Source: Poseidonocella sedimentorum (lineage in GTDB: Bacteria > Pseudomonadota > Alphaproteobacteria > Rhodobacterales > Rhodobacteraceae). From it: a stretch of 64,000 nt of DNA. The notes below the pieces were generated by a model. The model did not search any database and had not been told where the DNA came from. It saw nothing but the letters and a program-made list of their open reading frames with translations. Positions 17,058 through 26,890 of this stretch are shown here, one piece after another; position 1 is the stretch's first letter; each line of letters opens with the position of its first letter. The stretch spans positions 7,501 to 71,500 of the forward strand of contig NZ_FOYI01000008.1 in assembly GCF_900116005.1 (NCBI RefSeq). The letters are read 5' to 3'. A program made the position numbers and the translations under genes.

Positions 17058-18338
17058 TCAGAGGTCCGAGTAACGGGCCTTCTGCACCGCGGTCCAGCGC
17101 ACGTCGAGCTCCAATTCGTCCTCGCCCTGCCGCTCGGCCTCGACCACGCCCTGCTCGAAGAGCCAGGCGCGGCGGCGGCCATCGGCATAGGCCAGCACCA
17201 GCGTCTCCCGGTGCCGCTCCCCCTCAAGGCAAAGCGCGATGCGCGCAAGCAACGGCCCCAGCCCCTCGCCCGTCCAGGCCGAGAGCGCGAGGATGTCATC
17301 GCGCCGCTCGGCGCGGGTGCGGGCGGCCTCCGCGGCCTCGGCGTCGAGCAGGTCCATCTTGTTCCAGATTTCGAGCATCGGCGTCGTCTCGGAGATCCCC
17401 AGCCCGTTCAGGATGCCCTCGACATCCTCGGCCTGCGCATCGGTCTCGGGGTGCGAGATATCGCGCACGTGCAAGATGAGATCGGCCGACAGCACCTCTT
17501 CGAGCGTCGCGCGGAAGGCGGCGACAAGCTCGGTCGGCAGATCGGAGATGAAGCCCACCGTGTCGGAGAGAATCACCTCCGGCCCGTCCGGCAGGCGCAC
17601 GCCGCGCATGGTCGGATCGAGCGTGGCGAAGAGCATGTCCTTGGCCATCACATTCGCCCCGGTCAGGCGGTTGAAGAGGGTGGATTTGCCAGCGTTGGTG
17701 TAGCCCACGAGCGCGACGATCGGATAGGGCACCTTGGCGCGCGCGTCGCGGTGGAGCTTGCGCGTCTTGACGACCTTGGCAAGCTGGCGGCGCAGCCGCG
17801 TGAGCTGGTCGTCAATGGCGCGGCGGTCCGCCTCGATCTGGGTTTCGCCCGGCCCGCCGACGAAGCCGAGTCCGCCCCGCTGGCGTTCAAGGTGGGTCCA
17901 GGCCCGGACCAGCCGCGTGCGCTGATAGGTAAGCGCCGCCATCTCGACCTGCAGCACACCCTCGCGCGTGGCCGCCCGGTCGGAGAAGATCTCGAGGATC
18001 AGCCCCGTGCGATCGAGCAGCTTGACGCCCCAGGCTTTCTCCAGATTGCGCTGCTGCACCGGGCTCACCGGCCCGTCGATCAGCACAAGCTCGACCTCAT
18101 CGGCCTCGATCCGCGCCTTCAGCTCAGCGATCTTGCCCGATCCGAAGAGCGCGCCCGGATGCACATCGCGCAGCCGGACGACCTCGCCGCCGGTGATCTG
18201 CAGGCCCGGAAGCGCGGCGGCGAGCGCCATGGCCTCTTCGAGCGCGCGCGCCGGATCGCGCGCACGTTCTGCGCCCGTGATGTCAGGGTGAAGCACCAGC
18301 GCGATGGTATCGCGGGCGCCGGTATCGGAGAGGCTCAA
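17058..18338 (-). CDS. hflX: GTPase HflX
   Basis: HflX is a ribosome-associated GTPase that splits stalled or heat-damaged 70S ribosomes. The 426-residue protein has the N-terminal HflX domain with GSGKIAELK and VQQRNLEKA, a coiled-coil linker, then the G domain with G1 [13 protein letters not shown]3 DTVGF and G4 NKMD. It starts at TTG, overlapping the hfq stop by 4 nt, so the two are translationally coupled. The hfq-hflX pair is conserved across proteobacteria. Confidence 0.97.
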   Translation of the reverse strand: MSLSDTGARDTIALVLHPDITGAERARDPARALEEAMALAAALPGLQITGGEVVRLRDVHPGALFGSGKIAELKARIEADEVELVLIDGPVSPVQQRNLEKAWGVKLLDRTGLILEIFSDRAATREGVLQVEMAALTYQRTRLVRAWTHLERQRGGLGFVGGPGETQIEADRRAIDDQLTRLRRQLAKVVKTRKLHRDARAKVPYPIVALVGYTNAGKSTLFNRLTGANVMAKDMLFATLDPTMRGVRLPDGPEVILSDTVGFISDLPTELVAAFRATLEEVLSADLILHVRDISHPETDAQAEDVEGILNGLGISETTPMLEIWNKMDLLDAEAAEAARTRAERRDDILALSAWTGEGLGPLLARIALCLEGERHRETLVLAYADGRRRAWLFEQGVVEAERQGEDELELDVRWTAVQKARYSDL

Positions 18339-18574
18339 GCCCCCTCGTCGCCGTCGTAGAGGTTGATCGGCTGCGACGGCATGATCGTGGAAATAGCGTG
18401 TTTGTAGACAAGCTGGGATTGCCCGTCGCGGCGCAACAGGACACAGAAATTGTCAAACCAGGTGATGACACCCTGAAGTTTCACGCCGTTGATGAGAAAT
18501 ATCGTAACCGGAATCTTGGTCTTGCGAACGTGATTGAGAAACGCATCCTGCAAGTTCTGCTTGTCGGAAGCCAT
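18335..18574 (-). CDS. hfq: RNA chaperone Hfq
   Basis: Hfq is a hexameric Sm-like protein that pairs small RNAs with mRNA targets. The 79-residue protein has the Sm1 region ([22 protein letters not shown]) and the Sm2 motif VYKHAISTI. The short acidic C-terminal tail (YDGDEGA) is typical of alphaproteobacteria and much shorter than in E. coli. It follows trkH after 123 nt, so it probably has its own promoter in that gap. Confidence 0.98.
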   Translation of the reverse strand: MASDKQNLQDAFLNHVRKTKIPVTIFLINGVKLQGVITWFDNFCVLLRRDGQSQLVYKHAISTIMPSQPINLYDGDEGA

Positions 18575-18697
18575 AAAAGTCGCCTTTGTTCTTGCGCCAC
18601 TGCGGATTGCTTATTGAGTCAGGGGATTATGGAATGCCATGGCGGGAACTTCCAGCCGGAAAATTCGCCCCCTCCCGGACCGCGCGGTGCCGCGGGG

Positions 18698-20215
18698 TCA
18701 TCGGCGCCAGAAGTCGGGGTTGAACAGCGCGACGATGGCCAGCGCTTCGAGCCGCCCGAAGACCATGCCGGCCGCGAGCAGGAGCTTGGCGCCCGGCCCG
18801 AGTGCCGCGTAGGTCAGCGTCTCGTTGGTGGCCACGGGCGCAAGCGGGCCTGTGTTGGACAAGGCCGAAATCGCGAGCATCATCGCCGAATCCAACGGCA
18901 CGCCCATGATCGACAGGCCAAGCACGATCACGCAGATCGACAGCGCGATGAGCATGAACGCGATCCAGGCGGCATAGGCGCCGTGGCGGCGCAGGAAATT
19001 GCTCGTCCCCGTTGTCCCGGCCACCGAAGAGGGATGCACCAGCCGCTCCAGTTCGCGCTGGCCGTGACGGAAGAGCGCATAGACCCGCAGCAGCTTGACC
19101 CCGCCCGCCGTGGTGGCCACGCCCCCGCCGATGAGGCACAGCCCGCTCAGCAAAACGCCCGAGGCCGGCAGGCCCGACCAGTTGCTCGCCGTGTCCCACT
19201 CGGCGGAAACGAACCCGGTGGTGGTCAAAAAGGAAAGCGTGGTGAAGAGCCCGCCCCAGAGCGCCCGCAGCCCCGCGCTTGCGTCCTGATACTCCTCGAC
19301 CTCGTAGGCGCCGACCCAGTGGCGCAGGAACAGCAGGCTCGGGATAAGGATCAGAAGCGCGATGGCGAGGCGGAATTCGGGGTCGATTGCGACGCGATAG
19401 GGCAGCGAGCCGCTGGTTTCGGCCCCGTGGACGAGGCGCGTCACGCCGAAGAACATGAAGAAGAAGACCACCGCCTCGCCGCCGAGCCCGTCTGGGCCGG
19501 GGGTCTTGTCGCCCATGGAAATGCCCGAGGTCGCAAGCGTGCTCATCGCATCGACCAGCGCCGGGAGGCTCGGCTCGCCCGAGATCAGCAAAAGCACCCA
19601 GAGCGCCAGCGTCAGCACCGCGTAGATCGGGGCAAAGCCCCGCGTGGCCCGGCTCAGCCGCCCGAAGGCATCGAGCACGCCGCGCTGGCGCTTGAGCCCC
19701 GACATCCCCGCCCCCGGATCGGCCGCGTTGGTGACCTCGAACCCCCCGAGGTTCATCGGCGCGAGCAGGGCAATCGCCGCCACCCAGATGAAGAACCCGC
19801 CGAGCCAGCCAACCAGCCCGCGCCACAGATGCAGCGTCGTCGGCAGGCGCCCGGGCGTATCGAAAAGCGTCGCGCCCGTGGTGGTGAGCGAGGAGACCAT
19901 CTCGAACCAGGCGTTGAGGAAGCTGGTGTTGCCGACCGCGTGATGGAACGGCACGGCGAGGAAGACCGGCAGGAGCGTGAAAGTGGCGAAGATGGTCAGG
20001 AGTTGCTCGCGCGGGCTCATGCCGCCGCGCCGGGGCCGCAGGGCCACCGCGATGAGCGCGGTCACGAAGAATAAAAGCAGCGCCGCGTAGAAGAAGCTGC
20101 GCGCTATGGCGTGATCCTGCAGCGTGAGCGCATGGGCCGCCGGCACCAGCATCGCCAATGCCGCCACCCCCATCAGCAGCAGGAGTACGGGAAGCGAGCG
20201 GAGGCGATCCCACAT
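18698..20215 (-). CDS. trkH: Trk potassium uptake protein TrkH
   Basis: TrkH is the membrane channel subunit of the K+ uptake system gated by TrkA. The 505-residue polytopic protein has four pore-loop regions with recognisable filter segments: TTTGATLFDT, TSGISMGD, TTTGFVSAEWD and NTGPLAP. A long minus-strand frame over the same bases is only a shadow of this gene. The start lies 3 nt after the trkA stop, so it is cotranscribed with trkA. Confidence 0.95.
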   Translation of the reverse strand: MWDRLRSLPVLLLLMGVAALAMLVPAAHALTLQDHAIARSFFYAALLLFFVTALIAVALRPRRGGMSPREQLLTIFATFTLLPVFLAVPFHHAVGNTSFLNAWFEMVSSLTTTGATLFDTPGRLPTTLHLWRGLVGWLGGFFIWVAAIALLAPMNLGGFEVTNAADPGAGMSGLKRQRGVLDAFGRLSRATRGFAPIYAVLTLALWVLLLISGEPSLPALVDAMSTLATSGISMGDKTPGPDGLGGEAVVFFFMFFGVTRLVHGAETSGSLPYRVAIDPEFRLAIALLILIPSLLFLRHWVGAYEVEEYQDASAGLRALWGGLFTTLSFLTTTGFVSAEWDTASNWSGLPASGVLLSGLCLIGGGVATTAGGVKLLRVYALFRHGQRELERLVHPSSVAGTTGTSNFLRRHGAYAAWIAFMLIALSICVIVLGLSIMGVPLDSAMMLAISALSNTGPLAPVATNETLTYAALGPGAKLLLAAGMVFGRLEALAIVALFNPDFWRR

Positions 20216-20218
20216 GGC

Positions 20219-21595
20219 TCAGAAAAAGTCGATCGAGACCTGAAGCAGGCGTTCGACCTCGGGCACATCGGCGGTGAGCGCGAAGATGGCGAGCACGTCG
20301 CCCTCCTCGATCTTGGTGTTGCCGGTGGGCCGGACCACCTTGTCGCCCTTGAGCACGCCGCCCAGGAGGACCCCTTCGGGAAACTCGATCTGACCGATCC
20401 GCTGGCCGGCCATCGGCGAGGTGGAGAGCACCTGCGCCTCGATGATCTCGGCCTCGGCATCGCCAATGGAATAGACCCCGCGGACGCGGCCATGGCGGAT
20501 GTGGCGCAAGATCGAGGACACGGTCGTGGCGCGCGGGTTGATGTAGGCATCGATCCCCAACGGCTCCATGAGCTGCACCAGCGTCGGGTCGTTCACCAGC
20601 GCGATGGTCATCGGGCAGCCCGCGGATTTGGCGCGCACCGAGGCCAGCAGGTTGGTCTTGTCGTCGTCTGTCACCGCGAGCATCGCGTCGGCGCGGTCGA
20701 TCCCGGCCTCGGCGAGGAGCTGCATGTCGAGCCCGTCGCCATGCAGCACGATCGTCCGCTCCAGCGCATCCGCCGCCCGCTCGGCGTTGTCGCGGTTGAT
20801 CTCGATGACCTTGGCCCGCACCCGCTCGGTGCGTTTTTCGAGCGCTTCGGCCACGGCGAGCCCCACGTTGCCGCCACCGACGATCACGACGCGCTCCTGC
20901 TTGCGCTGCGTCTTGCCGAAGATCTCCATCGTCCGTTCCACATCCTCGGTGTGTACGAAGATGTAGCAGGCATCGCCCGGAAAAAGCTGGTCCCCCGCCT
21001 CGGGGGCAAAGAGCGTCCCCTCGCGGCGAATGCCGACCACGATGGCGCGCAGGGTCGAGAAAAGGTCGGTCAACTGTCGCAGCGGCGTGTCGATGACGGG
21101 GCAGTTTTCCTCGATGGTGATGCCCAGAAGCTGGGCCCGCCGGTCGAGGAAGCGCTCGGTGTCGAAGGCCGCCGGCGCGGCGAGCCGCTGCAGCGCGGCT
21201 TCGGCCACCTCCTGCTCGGGGCTGATGACCACGTCGATGGGCATGTGATCGCGCCGGTAGAGATCGGAGTAGATCGCATCGAGATAGGACTGCCCGCGCA
21301 GCCGGGCGATCTTGCGCGGCACGGCAAAGACCGAATGCGCCACCTGACAGGTCACCATGTTGACCTCGTCCGAGTGGGTCGCGGCGATGATCATGTCCGC
21401 GTCGCGTGCGCCCGCGCGCTCCAGCACATCGGGGTAGGAGGCGAAGCCCACCACGCCCTGCACGTCAAGCGTATCGGTGGCGCGGCGCACCAGGTCGGGC
21501 TTGTTGTCGACGACGGTCACGTCGTTGCGCTCGCCGGCGAGATGGCGCGCGATCTGCCAGCCGACCTGACCTGCGCCGCAAATGATGACTTTCAT
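20219..21595 (-). CDS. trkA: Trk system potassium transport regulator TrkA
   Basis: TrkA is the cytoplasmic regulatory subunit that binds nucleotides and gates TrkH. The 458-residue protein has two RCK units. Each begins with a Rossmann glycine motif (ICGAGQVGWQIA at about residue 4; IVGGGNVGLAVA at about 236) and ends in a TrkA-C domain. The second C-terminal domain ends at VSIDFF. It follows ntrX by 106 nt in the order ntrX-trkA that is conserved in alphaproteobacteria. Confidence 0.96.
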   Translation of the reverse strand: MKVIICGAGQVGWQIARHLAGERNDVTVVDNKPDLVRRATDTLDVQGVVGFASYPDVLERAGARDADMIIAATHSDEVNMVTCQVAHSVFAVPRKIARLRGQSYLDAIYSDLYRRDHMPIDVVISPEQEVAEAALQRLAAPAAFDTERFLDRRAQLLGITIEENCPVIDTPLRQLTDLFSTLRAIVVGIRREGTLFAPEAGDQLFPGDACYIFVHTEDVERTMEIFGKTQRKQERVVIVGGGNVGLAVAEALEKRTERVRAKVIEINRDNAERAADALERTIVLHGDGLDMQLLAEAGIDRADAMLAVTDDDKTNLLASVRAKSAGCPMTIALVNDPTLVQLMEPLGIDAYINPRATTVSSILRHIRHGRVRGVYSIGDAEAEIIEAQVLSTSPMAGQRIGQIEFPEGVLLGGVLKGDKVVRPTGNTKIEEGDVLAIFALTADVPEVERLLQVSIDFF

Positions 21596-21701
21596 GCGCC
21601 TCTTCCCGGTGCCCGTGGCTCCAGATGCCTTGGATGACAGACCTCGCCGCGCCGGTCAATCGCGGGCCGGCGCCCGATGGCCGATCACCCGCTCCGCCGC
21701 G

Positions 21702-23117
21702 CTATTCGGCGGCATCGACGGCGTCGTCCTCCACATGGGCCACGCGCCCGCCACCCTTGCCGGTTGTCACCACGCCGAGCGACTTGAGCTTGCGGTGCAG
21801 CGCGCTGCGCTCCATGCCGACGAATTGCGCCGTCCGCGAGATGTTGCCGCCGAAGCGGTTGATCTGGGTCAGCAGGTATTCGCGTTCGAACGCCTCGCGC
21901 GCCTCGCGCAGCGGCAATGTCGCGAGCGCGCCGGAGAGGACGACGCGGTCCTCGGCCCCGTCTTCGGGCGCCCCGCCGGAGATATCGCGCGCCGAGATCG
22001 GCCCGTCCTCATCGCCCAGGATGAGCGCGCGCTCGATCACATTGCGCAGCTGGCGCACATTGCCGGGCCAGACCATCGTCTGAAGCATCGCCGCGGCCTC
22101 ATCGGAGAGCGGCCGGTGCGGCAGGCCCTGATGGCGGTGAAACCCGTCGATGAAATGCGCGGCCAGAAGCGGGATATCCTCCCGCCGGTCTTCCAGCGAC
22201 GGCACCTCGATCGGCACGACGTTGAGCCGGTGATAGAGCTCCTCGCGCATCCGGCCCATCTCGATTTCGGCCAGCAAATCGCGGCTCGTCGCCGAGATCA
22301 CCCGCACATCGACGCGCACCCGGTCGCTGCCGCCGAGGCGCTGGAACGTCTGGTCGACCAGCACGCGCAGGATCTTGGACTGGGTGCCGAGCGGCATGTC
22401 GGCCACCTCGTCGAGGAACAGCACGCCGCCGTTGGCCTCCTCCAGAAGCCCCTGCTCCACCCGCTGGCCCCGCGCCTCGCGGCCAAAGAGCATTTCCTCG
22501 ACCCGGTCGGGCTCCGTCGCGGCGCAGTTGAGCGTGACGAACGGCGCCTTGGCGCGGTCGGACTGGGCGTGGATATAGCGCGCGGCGATCTCCTTGCCCG
22601 CGCCCGACGCGCCCTTGAGCAGCACCCGGCCGTTGGACCGCGTGACCTTGTCGAGCTGGCCGCGCAGGGTGCGGAACGCGGTGCATTCGCCGATCATCTC
22701 GGCCCCGCTCACATCCCGCCGCCGTAGCGCCGTGTTCTCGCGGCGCAGGCTCGCCGTTTCCATCGCGCGGCGGATCACAACCAGCAACTGATCGATGTTG
22801 AAGGGCTTTTCGATGAAGTCGTAGGCACCCTGCTTGATCGCCGCGACGGCGATCTCGATGTTGCCATGGCCCGAAATGATCACGATGGGGATCTCCGGCA
22901 TGTCGCGCTTGACCGACGTGAGGATGTCGATCCCGTCCATCTGGCTGTCCTTGAGCCAGATATCGAGCACCATCAGCGCGGGCGGCTCCTCCGCGATGGC
23001 TTTCATGCAGTCATCCGAATTGCCCGCGAGCCGGACGGAGAACCCCTCGTCCTTCAAAATGTCGCCGATCAGGGCGCGGATGTCGCGCTCGTCGTCCACG
23101 ATCAGAATGTCGCTCAT
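21702..23117 (-). CDS. ntrX: Nitrogen response regulator NtrX
   Basis: NtrX is the response regulator of NtrY and controls nitrogen and redox-linked genes. The 471-residue protein has a receiver domain with phospho-acceptor Asp52 (MVLDIWLKD), an AAA+ domain with Walker A GASGAGKE and Walker B GGVLFLDEVADMP, and a C-terminal Fis-type helix-turn-helix (NISRTAQFVGMERSALHRKL). The GAFTGA loop needed to contact sigma-54 is absent at the expected place after LFGREARG, so activation probably does not use sigma-54. The start overlaps the ntrY stop by 4 nt. Confidence 0.96.
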   Translation of the reverse strand: MSDILIVDDERDIRALIGDILKDEGFSVRLAGNSDDCMKAIAEEPPALMVLDIWLKDSQMDGIDILTSVKRDMPEIPIVIISGHGNIEIAVAAIKQGAYDFIEKPFNIDQLLVVIRRAMETASLRRENTALRRRDVSGAEMIGECTAFRTLRGQLDKVTRSNGRVLLKGASGAGKEIAARYIHAQSDRAKAPFVTLNCAATEPDRVEEMLFGREARGQRVEQGLLEEANGGVLFLDEVADMPLGTQSKILRVLVDQTFQRLGGSDRVRVDVRVISATSRDLLAEIEMGRMREELYHRLNVVPIEVPSLEDRREDIPLLAAHFIDGFHRHQGLPHRPLSDEAAAMLQTMVWPGNVRQLRNVIERALILGDEDGPISARDISGGAPEDGAEDRVVLSGALATLPLREAREAFEREYLLTQINRFGGNISRTAQFVGMERSALHRKLKSLGVVTTGKGGGRVAHVEDDAVDAAE

Positions 23118-25408
23118 GCGTCCTCATACCTTCTGGTTTTTGTCGTTGTATCGTCTTCTGGCTCGCTGGCGGCCGGATCCGCCGCCCCGAGGCGGATGGT
23201 GGCACAGGCCCCACTGTGGGCGCCGGGCGTGAAGGGCGCGGCATCGTCGAGCGCGAGCGTGCCGCCATGTTCCTCGACGATCTTGCGCACGATCGGCAGG
23301 CCGAGCCCGGTGCCGCTGGCGCGGGTCGTGACATATGGCTCGAACAGCTTGGCGCGATCTTCGGGCAGGCCGACCCCGTTGTCGGCGATGGTGATCTCCA
23401 GCACGGGCCCGTCCTGGCGCAGCGCGACGCGGATTTCCGGATCAAAGCCTTCGGGCGCGCCCTGCTCGCGGAAGGTCTCGATCGCCTCGCCGCCGTTCTT
23501 GATCAGATTGGTCAGCGCCTGGCGCATCATCGTGTCGTCGAGCTCGGCCAGAATCGGGCCCTCGGGCAGGTCGGCACTGATGCGGATATCGGGCAGGCCG
23601 GTTTGCTGAAGCAGGACAACCTCGCGCAGGATCTGATCGAGCGCAACGGTGTGGCGCTCCGGGGCGGGCATCCGGGCGAAGCGGGAAAATTCGTCCACGA
23701 TGCGGCGCAGATCGCCGGTCTGGCGGACGATCACATCGGTCATCTCTTCCAGCGTCTCGGCGTCCTCGGCCAGCTTGGGCGCGAACTTGCGGCGGATGCG
23801 CTCGGCTGAGAGCTGGATCGGGGTCAGCGGGTTCTTGATCTCATGAGCGATGCGCCGGGCCACGTCGCCCCAGGCGGCCATGCGCTGCGCACTCACCAGA
23901 TCGGTCACGTCATCGAAGGCGACCACGTAGCCCTCGAGCCCGCCTTCCTCGTTGCGCCGGGTGGACATGCGCACCAGAAGGTTCTCCAGCCGGCCGGCCC
24001 GCGTGACCTTGATCTCACGCTGGACCGCGTCCTTCTGCCCCTCGCAAAGCTCGGCGAAGAGCGGCGCGAATTCCGGGACCGCGACCTGCAACGCCTGCGT
24101 CTCGGGGCCGCCGTCGAACTGCAAGAGCCGCCCGGCCGAGCGGTTGACCAGCGTGATTCGCCCCTCCGGATCGACCCCGACGACGCCGGAGGTCACCGAG
24201 CTCAGCACGCTGTCGAACAGCCGGCGGCGGCGTTCGATCTGGCGGGTGTTGTTCAAAAGCTCCTCGCGCTGGCGCTTGAGCTCGGCGGTCATTGTGTTGA
24301 AGGTCCGCCCCAGCATCGCAAGCTCGTCATCTCCGTCGGGCCGGGGCACCCGCACGTCGAGATCCCCCGCGCCCACCGCCCGCGCCGCGCCCGCAAGCTG
24401 GCTCACCGGGTTGGCGAGCCGGGCGGCGAACCACAGCCCGAGCCAGATCGCGGCGAGGATCAGCATCAGCGAAAACCCGAGGTAGAGCAGGCCGAATTCA
24501 AACAGCAGACGCCCGCGCTCGCTTTCCAGCTGCTGGTAGAGCGAGACGGTTTCGCGCGTGTCATCGAGCAGGCTCAGCAGCTCACCATCGACCGTGCGGC
24601 TCACATAGAGGTAGCGGTCGACGAAGGCTTCCAGCGGCACCAGCGCGCGGAATTCGTTGTTGTCCCAATCCTCGATGATCGCGGCGCCGTCTTCGTCGGC
24701 TTGGGCAAAGCGCGCGCCGTCCGGCTGCTCATAATCGAAGAGGTAGGACCGCTCGCCGCGCGCCTTGATCTCACCGCTGGCGTCGATCACGTAGGCCTCG
24801 CGCAGGCCCCGCTGGATCTGCGATTGCCCTTGCGCCAGCACCTGCCGCACGTTGCCGTCGGCCATGAAGAAATTCGCCCGCCGGTTGGCGTTGAGAAAGC
24901 CCGCCAGCGCTTGCGCGTCTTCGAGCAGATCCTCGCGCTGCTGCGCCTCATAGGCCTGTGCCGCCGCGAGCGAGGCGCCGACCACGTTGCGGACCCGTTC
25001 GGAAAACCAGCCCTCCAGCCCGAAATTCACCGTGATCACCGCGAAGATCGCCACCGTGACCGTGGGCAAAAGGGCGAGCAGCGCAAAGACCCGCATGAGC
25101 CGCTGGTGCAGCTTGGAGTTGCTCGCGCCGCGGGCTCTTTGCCGCGCGAAACTGCGGACGACGCGCTGGAAGATCAACGTGGCGATGGTTATGACATAGA
25201 CCAGATCGGCGAGGATCACGAGCCGCAGCCCGGTTGACGTCTCCCCGAGCTCCAGCGGCCCGAGCACGAGGAAGGTCGCGAGCGCGAGCGCCGGGCCAAG
25301 CAGCACGAGGCCAAGCGTCGTTGCATTGCGGACGCGGCGGCGGCGCGCAAGACGCGTCATCCGCTCCCAGCTCCAGCCGCTCAAGCCCTTGCGTGTCGCA
25401 AGTGTCAC
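23114..25408 (-). CDS. ntrY: Nitrogen regulation sensor histidine kinase NtrY
   Basis: NtrY is the membrane sensor kinase for NtrX. The 764-residue protein has about four membrane helices (two or three near residues 30-100 and one near 305-330) flanking an extracytoplasmic region. A HAMP domain (VSQLAGAARAVGAGDLDVRVP), a PAS domain (VVGVDPEGRITLVNRSAG), a phospho-acceptor His in RRIAHEIKNPLTP and a GHKL ATPase domain (LIKNGGEAI, IADNGVGLP, GTGLGLPIV) follow. Translation starts at GTG with GAGGGG about 5 nt upstream. It follows ntrC after 111 nt. Confidence 0.96.
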   Translation of the reverse strand: MTLATRKGLSGWSWERMTRLARRRRVRNATTLGLVLLGPALALATFLVLGPLELGETSTGLRLVILADLVYVITIATLIFQRVVRSFARQRARGASNSKLHQRLMRVFALLALLPTVTVAIFAVITVNFGLEGWFSERVRNVVGASLAAAQAYEAQQREDLLEDAQALAGFLNANRRANFFMADGNVRQVLAQGQSQIQRGLREAYVIDASGEIKARGERSYLFDYEQPDGARFAQADEDGAAIIEDWDNNEFRALVPLEAFVDRYLYVSRTVDGELLSLLDDTRETVSLYQQLESERGRLLFEFGLLYLGFSLMLILAAIWLGLWFAARLANPVSQLAGAARAVGAGDLDVRVPRPDGDDELAMLGRTFNTMTAELKRQREELLNNTRQIERRRRLFDSVLSSVTSGVVGVDPEGRITLVNRSAGRLLQFDGGPETQALQVAVPEFAPLFAELCEGQKDAVQREIKVTRAGRLENLLVRMSTRRNEEGGLEGYVVAFDDVTDLVSAQRMAAWGDVARRIAHEIKNPLTPIQLSAERIRRKFAPKLAEDAETLEEMTDVIVRQTGDLRRIVDEFSRFARMPAPERHTVALDQILREVVLLQQTGLPDIRISADLPEGPILAELDDTMMRQALTNLIKNGGEAIETFREQGAPEGFDPEIRVALRQDGPVLEITIADNGVGLPEDRAKLFEPYVTTRASGTGLGLPIVRKIVEEHGGTLALDDAAPFTPGAHSGACATIRLGAADPAASEPEDDTTTKTRRYEDA

Positions 25409-25519
25409 TGTGGCCCCTCAGAAACAGGTACAACCCTCGCGCTCTTCCGCGAGATATTGTGTCTATACCTGATCGGGTGCGCGATGGCCACAATTACTGT
25501 TGCGCATTTACATCAACGC

Positions 25520-26887
25520 CTAGGTCAGTTTCCTGCGGCGCGTCACCTGGATGTCGAGTTCGGTGATTTTCTTGCGCAGCGTGTTGCGGTTGATGCCCAG
25601 AAGCTCGGCGCATTTGGCCTGATTTCCCCCGGTCGCGTCGAGCGAGATTTCGATCAGCGGCATCTCGATTTCGCGCAGGATCCGATTGTAGAGCCCCGCG
25701 GGCGGCAGCACGCCGCCGTGCAGATCGAAATAGCGCTTGAGATGCTGGGCCACCGACGAGGAGAGCTTTTGGCTGCCCGACGAGCCCATGAGCGGCTCCA
25801 TCGCCGGCTGGTTGCCCAGCACTGCCTCGACCTCGGCGCGGCTAATGGCTTCCTCGCGCGAGGTGGCGACCAGACGTTTGACGGTGTTCTCCAGCTGCCG
25901 CACGTTGCCGGGCCAGCTGTAGGCGCGCATGAGTTTGTCGGCCTCGTCCGAGAGGGTCCGCAAGGCGCCGCCATCACGCTCTGAGCGGCCGAGGAAGAAC
26001 TCGGCCAGAAGCGGGATGTCGTCCACCCGTTCGCGCAGCGACGGCACCGTGATCGTCACGCCCGCGAGGCGGAAGAAGAGATCCTGCCGAAACTCGCCCT
26101 CCTCCAGCCGGTCATTGAGATCCGACAGCGAGGTCGCCATGATCCGCGGGGCGTTTTCCCCGAGGCTGTCGAGCATCCGGACGATCCGGAGCTGGCTCTC
26201 GGCATCGAGATCGCCGACCTCGTCAAAGAGCAGCGAGCCGCCCTTGACCCGCGCCAGCACCTGCGCGGGGCCTTCCAGCGTCTGCAGATCGCTCGCCACC
26301 ACGGTGACGAAGGGCAATGTGCGCCGGTCGGAGAAATCATGGATCGCCCGCGCGATGAGGCTCTTGCCGGTGCCGCTCTCGCCGGTGATCAGGACCGGCA
26401 GATCGGTGTTCATGACCTTGGCCACGAGCCGGTAAAGCGATTGCATCACCGGGGTGCGGCCGACGAGGGGGAGGTTTTCGGGATCGGTATCCTCCTCCAC
26501 CGGCTCGGAGCGCGGCGCGCGGCGGCGGGTTTCGAGCGCCTTGGCCGTCCGCTTCATCAGATCCGGAAGGTCGAAGGGCTTGGGCAGGTAATCATAGGCC
26601 TCGGCCTCGGCGGCCTGGATCGCGGTCATGATCGTGTTCTGCGCCGAGATGACGATGACGGGCAATTCGGGCCGTTCGGCGCCGATCTTGGGCAGCATCT
26701 CAAGGCCATTCCCATCGGGCATCATCACATCGGAGATCACCACGTCGCCCTTTCCCTCTCCGACCCAGCGCATCAGCGTCGTGAGCGAGGAGGTGGCATG
26801 CACCTTGCAGCCCGCACGGGTCAGCGCCTGGGTCAAAACCGTCCGGATTGTGCGGTCGTCATCGGCGACCAGAACTGTGCCGTCCAT
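25520..26887 (-). CDS. ntrC: Nitrogen regulation response regulator NtrC
   Basis: NtrC activates nitrogen-scavenging genes when phosphorylated by NtrB. The 455-residue protein has a receiver domain with Asp53 ([11 protein letters not shown]), an AAA+ domain with Walker A GESGTGKS and Walker [13 protein letters not shown], and a Fis-type helix-turn-helix ([20 protein letters not shown]). The GAFTGA loop is missing. Rhodobacter capsulatus NtrC also lacks it and works with the housekeeping sigma factor, so the same is expected here. The start lies 3 nt after the ntrB stop. Confidence 0.96.
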   Translation of the reverse strand: MDGTVLVADDDRTIRTVLTQALTRAGCKVHATSSLTTLMRWVGEGKGDVVISDVMMPDGNGLEMLPKIGAERPELPVIVISAQNTIMTAIQAAEAEAYDYLPKPFDLPDLMKRTAKALETRRRAPRSEPVEEDTDPENLPLVGRTPVMQSLYRLVAKVMNTDLPVLITGESGTGKSLIARAIHDFSDRRTLPFVTVVASDLQTLEGPAQVLARVKGGSLLFDEVGDLDAESQLRIVRMLDSLGENAPRIMATSLSDLNDRLEEGEFRQDLFFRLAGVTITVPSLRERVDDIPLLAEFFLGRSERDGGALRTLSDEADKLMRAYSWPGNVRQLENTVKRLVATSREEAISRAEVEAVLGNQPAMEPLMGSSGSQKLSSSVAQHLKRYFDLHGGVLPPAGLYNRILREIEMPLIEISLDATGGNQAKCAELLGINRNTLRKKITELDIQVTRRRKLT

Positions 26888-26890
26888 CTC

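Noticed and set aside
15853-17299. Long minus-strand frame opposite the acylase gene
   Set aside because: Such antisense frames are common in GC-rich DNA; this one is Arg/Pro/Ala-rich without any domain.
18627-20213. A 528-residue minus-strand frame over the trkH region
   Set aside because: It is a different frame of the same strand, rich in Arg and Ala with no family features, and trkH explains the bases fully.
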